Shown here: positions 18,128 to 28,200 of the stretch, in pieces
How positions within the stretch are numbered: the first letter of the stretch is position 1
Layout: every line of letters begins with the position of its first letter
Assembly: GCA_046328715.1 (NCBI GenBank)
Contig: JAXLWB010000008.1
Location: 124,001 to 188,000 of the forward strand
Length of the DNA: 64,000 nucleotides
Origin: JAXLWB01 sp046328715
Lineage (GTDB): Bacteria > Chloroflexota > Anaerolineae > Caldilineales > Caldilineaceae
Reading direction: 5' to 3'
Position numbers and translations under genes: made by a program
The notes under the pieces: model-generated
What the model saw: the letters and a program-made list of their open reading frames with translations, nothing else
Database searches by the model: none
Told to the model about the DNA's origin: nothing

Positions 18128-19768
18128 TTACGCCTTTTCTACCACCTGAGCGCCAAGCGTTGAAACTGCATATTCAAGCAATGGGTCTGCGCCATCTCGT
18201 TTTCTTTCATTTTCGATCTTTATCATATTTGGCAATTTGGCGCTGTCACCCATCTGACATTCAAGCTGCACAGGACGACCAACGACCTTGGCAATAATCG
18301 CAGCCACCTTACCCAACATTTCTGGCTTGGCAATGATATCGTGTGAAAACTGATTATTGCCAAAAGCCAAAGCCACGGTTTGCTCACCAATCGCCATATT
18401 GCGCACACTGTTCAGTGCGGCAACGGCCTGCAAACCCAACTGCGCCTTGGCAGTGTTCTTAATTTCACCCCAGCTTGCCTGCAACTTGCGCACTGCATTT
18501 GCATCCAAAGTTTGCGATACAGCAGCGGTTGATGGCTTGGCGGACTGACCTTCTGCCCCTTCACCCTGGGCACTGGGCGTACTCTCTTGTGGCGAAACGG
18601 GGACCTGCGCTCCAGCAGTGATTGTTGGAGTGGAAACAGCCTGCGTCGGCGTAACCACTTGGACATTTTGGACAATGGCGACCGCTGGCCCTTGCACTAC
18701 CTCAATCAAAGCCATCTCCAGAGGAAGTTGCGGCTGAAAGCCTCCCTTCAAGTCATTGGCAGCTTCGCTGAAGCGTTTGATCGCAAAAATCGTAACTGGC
18801 TGTGCCATCTGCTGGGCTTGTAACTGCATTTGACGCACCGTTTCGCCCGGCAGATCCGACAATAGAGCAGCGTTGCCTGTCAACTGCACAAGCATCAGCC
18901 CACGCAGATGTTCAACGACCTGTTGGCTGAACTCAACCAAACTCACCCCTTGGGTCATCAACTGCTGGATCAAGACCAGACCGCGAGCCATATCCCGTTG
19001 GGCCAAGGCCGAAACAAACTCCACCACGGCCTGGGCACTGACTGCACCCAAAACGCTCTGTACCTGACCAAAGGTCACCGTATCATGGCCGTAGCTAAAC
19101 ATCTGGTCCAACAGGCTTACTGCATCGCGCATACAGCCCTGGGCGGCGCGGGCAATGGCGGTGAGGGCTTCCTCTTCGGCGTGGAAGTGTTCTTCTTCGA
19201 CAATATGGCGCAGGTGTCCAGCAATTTCGGAGACAGGAATGCGCCGAAAATCGAAGCGTTGGCAACGGCTCAGAATCGTCGCTGGAATCTTATGGGGTTC
19301 GGTAGTTGCCAGGATAAAGCGAGCGTGTGGTGGCGGCTCTTCTAGCGTTTTCAGAAGCGCATTGAAGGCGGCAGTGCTCAACATATGCACTTCGTCGATG
19401 ATATAGATCTTGAAGCGGCCTTCACTGGGACGAAATCCTACTTTGTCGCGCAACTCCCGCACATCATCCACGCTGTTGTTACTCGCGGCGTCGATTTCGA
19501 TTAAGTCGAGCATGCGTCCTTCAGCGATCGCCACGCAGGTAGGACATTTGCCACAAGGACGCTGTGCCTCCGCCGCAGTACAATTGAGCGCCTTGGCAAG
19601 AATTCGGGCAGTACTCGTCTTACCAGTTCCACGGGGACCGGAAAACAGATAGGCATGAGCGACACGATTATCGCGCAGCGCATTACGCAACGTCTGCGTA
19701 ACGTGCTCCTGACCAATCACCTCGTCGAAATTTTGACTTCGCCACTTGCGATAGAGTGCGGTGGACAT
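18128..19768 (-). CDS. dnaX: DNA polymerase III subunit gamma/tau
   Basis: A 546-residue clamp-loader ATPase. The N-terminus YRKWRSQNFDEVIGQEHV is typical, followed by Walker A GPRGTGKTST near residue 44, a zinc module with Cys at about residues 63, 72, 75 and 78 (CGKCPTC), the Walker B IDEVHMLS, and the sensor-1 ATTEPHKIPATILSRCQRFDF. Domain III is followed by a Ser/Thr/Ala-rich linker and a tau-like C-terminal domain. I see no slippery A-run that would suggest a programmed frameshift to make a short gamma form. It begins the dnaX-ybaB-recR block. Confidence 0.96.
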   Translation of the reverse strand: MSTALYRKWRSQNFDEVIGQEHVTQTLRNALRDNRVAHAYLFSGPRGTGKTSTARILAKALNCTAAEAQRPCGKCPTCVAIAEGRMLDLIEIDAASNNSVDDVRELRDKVGFRPSEGRFKIYIIDEVHMLSTAAFNALLKTLEEPPPHARFILATTEPHKIPATILSRCQRFDFRRIPVSEIAGHLRHIVEEEHFHAEEEALTAIARAAQGCMRDAVSLLDQMFSYGHDTVTFGQVQSVLGAVSAQAVVEFVSALAQRDMARGLVLIQQLMTQGVSLVEFSQQVVEHLRGLMLVQLTGNAALLSDLPGETVRQMQLQAQQMAQPVTIFAIKRFSEAANDLKGGFQPQLPLEMALIEVVQGPAVAIVQNVQVVTPTQAVSTPTITAGAQVPVSPQESTPSAQGEGAEGQSAKPSTAAVSQTLDANAVRKLQASWGEIKNTAKAQLGLQAVAALNSVRNMAIGEQTVALAFGNNQFSHDIIAKPEMLGKVAAIIAKVVGRPVQLECQMGDSAKLPNMIKIENERKRDGADPLLEYAVSTLGAQVVEKA

Positions 19769-19825
19769 AGAGCTTTATTTTACCACACTTATGCAAAATC
19801 GCAGGATGCAAAATGCAGAGAAACT

Positions 19826-19884
19826 ACAGAGCCCCGCACGTTAGTAAGGGAAGAACGATCCATCACTAACGTGCGGGGCTCTGT
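19826..19884. terminator. Perfect 20-bp inverted repeat hairpin
   Basis: Arms 19826-19845 and 19865-19884 are exact reverse complements around a 19-base loop. It lies after the stop of the downstream SPFH gene (which ends at 19903 on the minus strand) and before dnaX, so a terminator of the SPFH operon fits. No T-run follows the stem. Confidence 0.65.
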
Positions 19885-19902
19885 GCCGAAAGTGTGACGA
19901 CT

Positions 19903-20799
19903 CTACGCAGTTTTAGCAGCGACAAGCTGAGTCAACAATTCGTTTCCTGACGGGATCATCGTGATTTTACCTTTACCATCAATGATCTTTTGCGCTTCAA
20001 GCAGTTCAAAGAGCACATTAGCCACCTCTTTATCTGCGGCAATATTGCCCAACGCGTCGCCAACGATCTTAGGGCGCATAGCGTTGGCTTTGCCGAACTC
20101 AATTGCTGCCTGACGTTCAGCTGTGCTGGTGATCACGCTGACCTGATTAGCGCCATCCTGTTTGATCGCTGAGGTTACCTGGCGCAAACGATTGACTACC
20201 TTTTCCTCGATCTGTTTGATCATCACGTTGTCGCGGAAGTGGACTTTGCGAATATAAACCGAACCAAGTCGATAGCCCCATTCGGTCGACTTGGGTGAGA
20301 CTTCGGTACGCACATTTTGGCTCATAGTATGGCGAGTTTGTAGCATCTCGGCCAGCGGCATGTTGCTCAACGTACGTACAGTTGCGTTACTCACATTGGC
20401 AGCCAGCGATCCTTGAGGATCGGTATTTTTGAAGAGATAGGCAACCGGGTCGCTGATATACATTTCGTACCAGACACCGATACCCATCGGAGCCCCTTCT
20501 TCCGAATTTACAGGCAGACTGCGCAAATAGCGCTGGTCAAGGCGCATGTCTAGCACATAGCGTTTGCCCAGCCAATTGACAATCAACGCTGCTGGCCCCA
20601 ACTTGAGCCACAAGAAATAGAAACCTGGCTCTTTCAGCGTGCCAATCACCCGGCCAAAGAGCACATAGACATGACAGGTGCCTTCTTCGACAATGGCGTA
20701 AAAGCCAAGAGCACGTAAGATTCCCTTCAAAACTGGTTCACCGATCATCAAGGCCACAAAGGTAATGACGGTTGTCAAAAAGAAATCGGAAACACCCAT
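19903..20799 (-). CDS. SPFH/Band 7 domain membrane protein (second of pair)
   Basis: A 298-residue prohibitin/stomatin-like protein. It starts with a hydrophobic stretch (VSDFFLTTVITFVALMIG), another near residue 60, then the SPFH domain with VLDMRLDQRYLRSLPVNSEEGAPMG and the typical coiled segment VVNRLRQVTSAIKQDGANQV ending in the AERQAAIEFGKANA region. Unlike classic stomatins the opening Band 7 part is unusual (TCHVYVLFGRVIGTLKEPGFYF). It follows another SPFH gene by 28 bases, with AGGAGA upstream of the ATG, so the two probably assemble together in a membrane scaffold. Cellular role is not known. Confidence 0.85.
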   Translation of the reverse strand: MGVSDFFLTTVITFVALMIGEPVLKGILRALGFYAIVEEGTCHVYVLFGRVIGTLKEPGFYFLWLKLGPAALIVNWLGKRYVLDMRLDQRYLRSLPVNSEEGAPMGIGVWYEMYISDPVAYLFKNTDPQGSLAANVSNATVRTLSNMPLAEMLQTRHTMSQNVRTEVSPKSTEWGYRLGSVYIRKVHFRDNVMIKQIEEKVVNRLRQVTSAIKQDGANQVSVITSTAERQAAIEFGKANAMRPKIVGDALGNIAADKEVANVLFELLEAQKIIDGKGKITMIPSGNELLTQLVAAKTA

Positions 20800-20827
20800 G
20801 AGTTTCTCCTATTTGATGTGCTGCACG

Positions 20828-21817
20828 CTAGTTTTTGGCCTGTACAATGACCTGCTCTGCTTGCGCATAGAGTTTCAGTCGCACATTGCGCAAGTAAGCC
20901 TGCAAGACATCAGGTCCACTTGCCTTCAGTTCTTTCAACTGCGCTGCTAGTGCATTGAGCGGCTCGACTTCGGCATAAGCATTGAGCGTCTCAATCTCAA
21001 CTGCCCGCCTCGACTGAACGATCTTTTGGTCGGCGGATGCTTGCGCCAAACTGATGTCCGAAGAGACCTGGTTGTGTGCTGTGTTGATTGCAGCCAGTGC
21101 CGATTCGACTTCTGCAGGCGGGTCGATTGCCGTAATGAGCGATGCATCCAAAATGACGCCGTAGCGCGCCTCGGAGGAACGGCAGTCAGTCTCCATGTGA
21201 TCATTGAGCAAGCTAAGGTTTTTACGAATATCGTTGATCGAAATTCCTGCCATCACGTTGGCTTCTTCTTCATTGATAGCGTTTGGTGCACTCGATTGAG
21301 GAGCCTCAAACTTGGCAATTCGTTCACGCACAATCGAGACAAAGTAGCCCATCACATGAACGATGGGGTTTTTGACACCAAAGAGGTAGGCGTAGAGATT
21401 CTGCTCCGAGACCCGATAGCGGATTTGCCCTTCGAGCCCCGTATTGAGTTGATCTTTGGTGACTGCCTCCAGAATGGTGCCACCATTATTGGCAGTTTTG
21501 TCTTCCAAATCCTTGGCCATATTAATTGTTTCGGTCGCAACGGCCACTTTGTAAATTCTTTCCCACGGCCATTTGAAATAGGGACCGCCAGGAGGAATGA
21601 CTTTGAGTTGAGGCCAGGCGTAGCGTTCCCGTTCATCAGGCCGCAACGCTTCTGCCATTGGCAAGTCCAGCGTACTGCTTTTGCCAACTCGAACTGCTCT
21701 GCCAAAGCTAGTCTTTACTGCGCGCTCGTTTTGATTTACCGTGTAGAAGCTAGTCAAGATGTAACGCACAGCAAACCAGGCAATAAACCCTAAAAACACA
21801 CCCGAGGATACCCACAT
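20828..21817 (-). CDS. SPFH/Band 7 domain membrane protein (first of pair, HflK-like)
   Basis: A 329-residue protein with an N-terminal membrane helix (residues 3-24) directly followed by FYTVNQNERAVKTSFGRAV, the standard opening of HflK/stomatin SPFH domains. Later it shows VYLFG-type strand residues and a long Ala/Glu-rich coiled region (residues 225-300: EVESALAAINTAHNQVSSDI, KIVQSRRAVEIETLNAYAEV). The ATG is preceded by AAAGGAGA. It forms an operon with the next SPFH gene. Family members organise membrane microdomains or regulate proteases such as FtsH; no protease gene is adjacent here. Confidence 0.87.
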   Translation of the reverse strand: MWVSSGVFLGFIAWFAVRYILTSFYTVNQNERAVKTSFGRAVRVGKSSTLDLPMAEALRPDERERYAWPQLKVIPPGGPYFKWPWERIYKVAVATETINMAKDLEDKTANNGGTILEAVTKDQLNTGLEGQIRYRVSEQNLYAYLFGVKNPIVHVMGYFVSIVRERIAKFEAPQSSAPNAINEEEANVMAGISINDIRKNLSLLNDHMETDCRSSEARYGVILDASLITAIDPPAEVESALAAINTAHNQVSSDISLAQASADQKIVQSRRAVEIETLNAYAEVEPLNALAAQLKELKASGPDVLQAYLRNVRLKLYAQAEQVIVQAKN

Positions 21818-22231
21818 GGATTTCTCCTTTCACGCTTGCCTATGCTTGATTATGATCATTCATTTGAAGTTCTATTTATAAAACCGAGGACTCGTGCAGT
21901 CAGAAAAATAAATATTTCTCCTCAAACCGCCCTCGTCGAATGGCATTTAGCGTAAGTCCTATTACAACAGGATTTAGCTGGATAACTTATTCTAAATATA
22001 CACTACCAGCGAACGAATTACCTGACAAACTGCTCCTATTTCGATGACAATTTAAGGGATGGAAATGCTCCAAGACATGCACCGTTCGATTCCAATCATC
22101 AAATTAGAACACATCCTTGATAAGGCGAGTGAGGCTAGGTAACAACAATAGTACGAAGAGGGACAAGATGTATATTTGCGTTTGACATCTTGTCCCTCTT
22201 CTTTCCTTAAATTGCTTTTGACCCTCCGCAC
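21818..22231. other. Intergenic region, promoter side of SPFH operon
   Basis: About 410 AT-rich bases separate the giant surface protein gene from the SPFH operon. The only clear structure is the 17-bp hairpin at 22155-22201. The SPFH promoter should be near 21830-21950 on the minus strand, but I cannot assign boxes with confidence. No RNA gene or small ORF stands out. Confidence 0.5.
22155..22201 (-). terminator. Perfect 17-bp hairpin after giant surface protein gene
   Basis: Arms 22155-22171 and 22185-22201 are exact reverse complements around a 13-base AT-rich loop. It starts 30 bases after the stop of the 2835-codon gene on the minus strand, so termination of that transcript is the natural reading. 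Confidence 0.65.
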
Positions 22232-25200
22232 TTATCGCATGACCACTGGCAGATAGAGCCGCAGAATGAGGGCAGGTTCATTCGCTCCATTGTCCGCAGT
22301 AGGAATCGCAATAAAGCCAGCGCCCAAAGATAGATCATTCGCTCCAGGCTTCAACGTGATCTTGTCTGTGCGGCCGGTTGCCGGGTCCGGATCACTGTTG
22401 GTCTCGCTGTTGCTGTTGACCTTAACTGTATAGTGCAATCCGGATGGCGCTTCGAAGGTCAACCAGTAATCTCCTGGCGGCAGATTGGTGAAGTTGAATT
22501 TTCCGTCGCTATCGGTCTGCGTGCGTCCAACCTCTTCACCCTTGCTATTGATCAGAATGACCGTAATGCCGGCGATGCCCGGTTCATTGGGTGCCTTGAC
22601 GCCATCTGCAAACTCTTCAATACCATCATCCCAGGTGACCCCACCGAGGCTGGCAGGTTGATAAATGCCCATATCGAGCGTTAGATCTTCTTGCCCACTG
22701 CTCAGATCGCCCGTAACACCACTTTCACCCGTGGCAGGATCGGCATCACTGTCCAGCGCATCGTTGCCATTATTCTGCTTAGTCAGCACATAATCTTCTG
22801 GCAAGGTCGTCAAGTCAAATTGAACGTAGTAGTTGCCAAGAGGCAGATGTTCAAAGAGGTAGAGACCGCTATCGTCGGTCACATCAGTGCGCGGTTGACC
22901 ATTCTTGTCGAGCACTGGCTGGTGCGTCACTGCATCATAGACCACCACTGTAATACCAGACACGCCTGGCTCGCCCGCATCTTGCAGCCCGTTGCCGTTT
23001 TCATCCAGCCAGACAATATCTCCTACTCGCACCCCTTGAAGTTGATAGAGTCCCATATCGAGTGTCGTATCAGCGGTGCCGCTATTTAGGAATGGCGTTT
23101 CCGCTGTTCTGCCTGTACTTGGGCTGGCATCGCTATCCAAAGTGTCATCGCTGCCAACATTCGGTGAAGTGGGCACAAAGAACTCAGGCAAGCTTGTCAG
23201 AGCAAATTCGACATAATAGCTTCCGGGTGGCAGGTTCTGGAAGAGATAGTGGCCATTCTGATCTGTCGTAATCGCTGGCACTTCAACCCCGTTGACATCC
23301 CGCGCCGGTTGACCATCAGCCTGGAAGATCCGCACTTGTACCCTCGTGACTCCCTTCTCACCCAGGGCTGGATCGTAGAGACCATTATCATTATGATCGT
23401 ACCAAACCAGGTAGCCCACCGTGACTGGCGCATAGAAGCCAAAGTCAACGGTCATATCACCATTATTATCATCACCATCAATGGCTAAAGAAGGTTCACC
23501 ATTGGCCGTTAACCGAATAGCTGGGCTGCTGACAGGTGCTCCCAGTGCTGTTTGGCTGCCATTGTCATCGTTGTCGACCCCATTATCTGTAAGCGTCGAG
23601 GGCGTACTACTTACCGGGTACTGAACAGGCGGGTGAGGAATATAGACAAAGTAATCACCGGGCACTAACCCGTTGAACTGATAAAACCCGTCATCATGAG
23701 TTGTCGTGCTCATCAGCGGTTGGGCCGTTGCCGGATCCTGACCAGCCTTAAAGAGCTGAACCATAACTCCATCGATACCCTGCTCTCTGGCGTCTTTGAG
23801 GCCGTCGTTATCGGCATCGTGCCAGACCAAGTTCCCCAACTTAACCAAGGCTGGCGTGTTGGTTGGCGTCGCCGTCGGCGGAATTGGCGTGTTGGTCGGT
23901 GTTGCCGATGGTGGCACCGGTGTATTCGTCCGAGTCGCAGTGGACGTGCTGGTCACCGTTGCCGTAGATGGCAGCGGTGTGTTAGTTGGTGTTGCCGATG
24001 GTGGCACCGGTGTATTTGTCCGAGTCGCAGTAGACGTGCTGGTCGCCGTTGAAGTCGATGTCTTCGTTGGCGTAACTATCGGAGGCAGCAATGTATTGGT
24101 CGATGTGGCCGTCGGCAGGATTGGCGTATTTGTCGGTGTGAACGTGTTCATTGCCGTCGCCGTTGGCGTATCTGTCGGCATCGCAGTTGGTAGCACAGGT
24201 GTGCTCGTCACAGTTGCAGTTGCCGTCGGTACATTTGTCGGTGTATTGGTTGGCGTGTTGGTCGACGTCGGCGTATCTGTAGCCGTGTTGGTTGGCGTCG
24301 ACGCTGGCGGAACTGGCGTGTCTGTAGCTGTATTTGTCGGAATCTCGGTTGGCGTCCAAGTTGGCGTGTCAGTAGACGTCGCAGTCGGCGGAACTGGCGT
24401 GTCTGTAGCCGTGTCGGTAGACGTTACGGTTGGCGTCAACGTCGCTGTGTCCGTTGGCGTCACAGTCGGCGGGACTAGCGTTTCTGTAGCTGTATTCGTC
24501 GGCGTATCTGTGGCAGTGTCGGTTGGTGTCGATGTTGGTATAGCTGTATCTGTCGATGTCGCAGTCGGCGGGATCGGCGTGTCTGTAACTGTGTTTGTTG
24601 GAGTGTTAGTCGGCGTTGCAGTTGACGTCGCCGTAGCCATGTCAGTCGGCGTTGCGGTCGGCGGAACCGGCGTCTCAGTCGATGTATTTGTCGGTGTGCT
24701 AGTTGGTGTGTCGGTTGGTGCCGAAGTTGCTGTATCCGTTGGCGTCGCAGTCGGCGAGACTGGCGTGTCTGTAGCTGTATTCGTCGGCGTATCCGTGGCA
24801 GTGTCGGTTGGTGTTGATGTTGGTGTGTCAGTAGATGTCACTGTGGCCGTATCTGTCGGCGTTGCGGTCGGCGGGATCGGTGTATCAGTGGACGTATTGG
24901 TCGCCGTGTTGGTTGGCGTGTCAGTTAGTGTCGATGTCGCAGTCGGCGGAACTGGCGTGTCAATCGATGTATTTGTCGGTATGCTAGTCGGAGTGTCGGT
25001 CGATGTCGACGTCGGGGGGATTGGCGTGTCTATAGCCGTATTCGTCGAGGTGCCGGTTGGTGTCGACGTTGGCGTTTCAGTCGATGTCGCAGTCGGCGGA
25101 ACTGGCGTGTCAGTTGGTGTATCTGCAGCCGTGTTCGTCGGAGTGTCCGTTGGCATTACAGTCGACGTATAGGTTGGTGTGTCCGACGGTGTGTGAGTAG

Positions 25201-28200
25201 ACGTTGCAGTCGGCGGGATCGGCGTATCTGTAGCTGTGTTTGTCGGTGTGTTAGTCGGTGTATCAATTGGTATGTCGGTAGCTGTTACCGTGGCTGTCTC
25301 AGTCGGCGTTGCAGTCGGCGGAACAGGTGTGTCTGTCGGAGTGTGAGTAGACGTTGCGGTTGGTGTCGACGTTGGTGTATCGGTTGATGTCGGCGTTGCA
25401 GTTGGTGTGTCAGTTGATGTTGCTGTGGCTGTCTCAGTCGGCGGAACAGGTGTGTCCGTCGGAGTGTGAGTAGACGTTGCGGTTGGTGTCGACGTTGGTG
25501 TGTCGGTTGATGTTGGCGTTGCCGTGTGGGTGGGCGTTGCGGTCGGCGGAACAGGTGTGTTTGTTGGAGTATCAGTTAGTGTCGCCGTTGGCGTATCGGT
25601 TGATGTTGGCGTTGCCGTCGGCGGGATCGGCGTATCTGTAGCTGTGTCGGTTGATGTTGGCGTTGCCGTGTGGGTGGGCGTTGCGGTCGGCGGAACAGGT
25701 GTGTTCGTCGGTGTGTTTGTTGGAGTATCAGTTAGTGTCGCCGTTGGTGTATCGGTTGATGTTGGCGTTGCCGTCGGCGGGATCGGCGTATTTGTAGCCG
25801 TGTTGGTCGGCGTATGAGTCGGGGTCGATGTTGGTGTATCAGTAGCTGTGCTGGTCGGAGTATTGGTTGGTGTTGATGTCGGCGGGACTGGGGTATTCGT
25901 CGGTGTATTTGTAGCCGTGTTGGTCGGCGTATTTGTGGCGGTACTCGTTGGCGTGTTGGTTGGCGTCTCGGTAGCCGTGCTTGTCGGTGTGTTGGTTGAA
26001 GTGTTAGTCGGTGTCGGCGTTGGTGTTTGTGAGGTGACGATTGCGTCATCCTGATTGGGTCGATCGATGGATGGATCTTGGCGAACCGAGGCAGGCAATT
26101 TCACAAAGGCCGTGTTGAGGATTTGACCACTAGTGCTGCTACTAATGGTAGCATTGACTGTAAAGATTGCAGTGGCATTGCTGCGCAATGTTACTGTCGT
26201 GCTGATGTTACCACTGCCTGAGGAGTTTGCGCAACCATTCGTGACCAACCCGCTTCCTGCGCTACCGATGGCACAGTTCCAACTATTGAATGCGACATTG
26301 GCTGGTACATTGTCGGTGACAATCGCGCTGACAACGTCCCCCGGTCCAAAATTTGTCACGGTGAAGACATAGGTTACGCTGGTCACATTGCCGATCACAT
26401 AACTCGTCGGCAGCACATCCTTGACGACTTGCAGATCGGCTGGCGGCACTACGCCGGCGTCCAGTGTCAGGTTATTTTGACCCACCGATAGTGTAATTGC
26501 ACCCGTTGCGCCCGTTACAGGATTGGCGTTACTGTCATTATTAGCACTAGCAATGCCAGTTGCTGTGCTGTAGATTGGAGTAAAACTATAGCCATTCGGC
26601 AATGTAAAAGTCAGATAATAGGTGCCACTGATCAAATTCGTGAAGGTATAGTGACCCAATGAGTCAGTGGTGGTAGTGAATACACCAACGGATGATCCCA
26701 GAGTGACGGTGATATTAGCAACTGGCGACTCGCCAACATCCTGAATTCCGTTGATGTTACGATCTTCCCAGACATAATCACCGAGGCTGGCAGGGCGCCA
26801 AAGACCAAAGTCAAGGTTAGTATTCGTTGTGGTTCCCGTTGCTTGCGTGGCAGTTTCGTTGCTCCCTGTGCCACCCCCCGGCGTCAGTGCAAATTGCGAA
26901 CTGACGATGTAAATTCCGCTGGGTGAGCCATGATCTTGGTTGTCACTACCATCGCCCGTGATCGTGCTAGAACTGCTTAGGTAGGCAGCCGATGGTGGCG
27001 TCACACGAATCGAATAGGTGCCACTGACGACGCCAGTGAAGGTATATTGACCGGAGGCATTCGTCACAGTTGTACTGATGACATTGTTGCTCACATCGAG
27101 CAAGGCGACTGTAACAGACGCAATACCCGGTTCATTATTACCCTTTTGGCCATCGTTGTTGTAATCCTCCCAAACCAGGTTGCCGACACTTAATTTATAA
27201 AAGCCAAAGTCAACCGTCAAGTTGCTGTTGGCATCCGGAGTTGGATCGTTACCGCCATTGGCGCCTGCTTCGCTGACGGGTTCAGCACCTACGGTGAGGC
27301 TAAGGGCCTTGCTGGCGACCAAGAAGCTAGCACTACCATACGTACCGATTTCGTCGCCGTTATCATCTTGGTCCAGTGCCAGATTATCAACATCGGGCGC
27401 ACTGCTGCCATTGCCGTTTGAATTTCGATAGCCAGCGAGAACAGAGCCAAAATTGCTATTCGGAATTACGACCAGATAGGCAGTGACAAGGTTGGTGGTA
27501 GGCGCAAGATTGGTGAAACTATAATAGCCGCTGCTGTTTGTCGTTGTGCTTCGGAGAAGCGAATCCGTACCAGCATCAAAGGAGCCATTACTGTTGGTGT
27601 CTTGATAGAGTTGAACTGCGACGCCATCAATTGGCTGTTCGCCACTATCGAACAGTCCGTTGTTATTTGTGTCAAACCAGACCACATTGCCAACCGAAAC
27701 CGGAGTCACAAAACCAATATCAAGGCTATGATTGTTTAATCCAGCATCGCCAGTGACAAAGGTGAGTTGCCCCGTTGTAGGATTGACGTCACTGTCGAGC
27801 GTATCGGTCAACAAGCTGTTGCTGCTGTTGCTGGTGATATTTTGTTGAGTCAATATCAGCCGATTGGTTCCACTGATGATGCTCGTGGCAACGCTGAGGG
27901 TGTATTGGGTATTGGGCTGGATCGCCTTCCCACCAACATTTTTAAAGTAATATTCGCCATTGGCGTTTGTCACGGTTGTGCTGACGGCTGAACCATTGGT
28001 CAGCGTAACCGTCACGTTGGCAAATGGCAATTCGCCCGGATCTTGCAAGCCATTACCATTTGCATCTAACCAGATGCGGTTGCCAATTTCGAGCGGTGCA
28101 GGCGAACAGAGTAATTCTATATCGCCGATACCAGCGGCCTTGCCAAAGGTGGCAGATCCACCACCGGCATCGCTGGCAAAGACTTGGTAGCTGCGATCTC

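Noticed and set aside
18128..19768. Programmed frameshift in dnaX
   Set aside because: No A-rich slippery heptamer with a following hairpin is visible at the end of domain III.
21026..21793. 255-codon open frame on the + strand
   Set aside because: Lies fully antisense to the first SPFH gene, which has a good ribosome-binding site and clear family motifs; the frame shows no family features.
23796..25172. Long open frame on the + strand (VGVAVGGTGV-type repeats)
   Set aside because: It is the antisense reading of the Thr/Pro repeat array. The repeat units carry no stop in several frames, and the minus-strand frame continues into clear SdrD domains on both sides.
23850..26030. CRISPR-like appearance of regularly repeated words
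   Set aside because: The repeats are contiguous without unique spacers, vary continuously and are translated; no cas genes are present.
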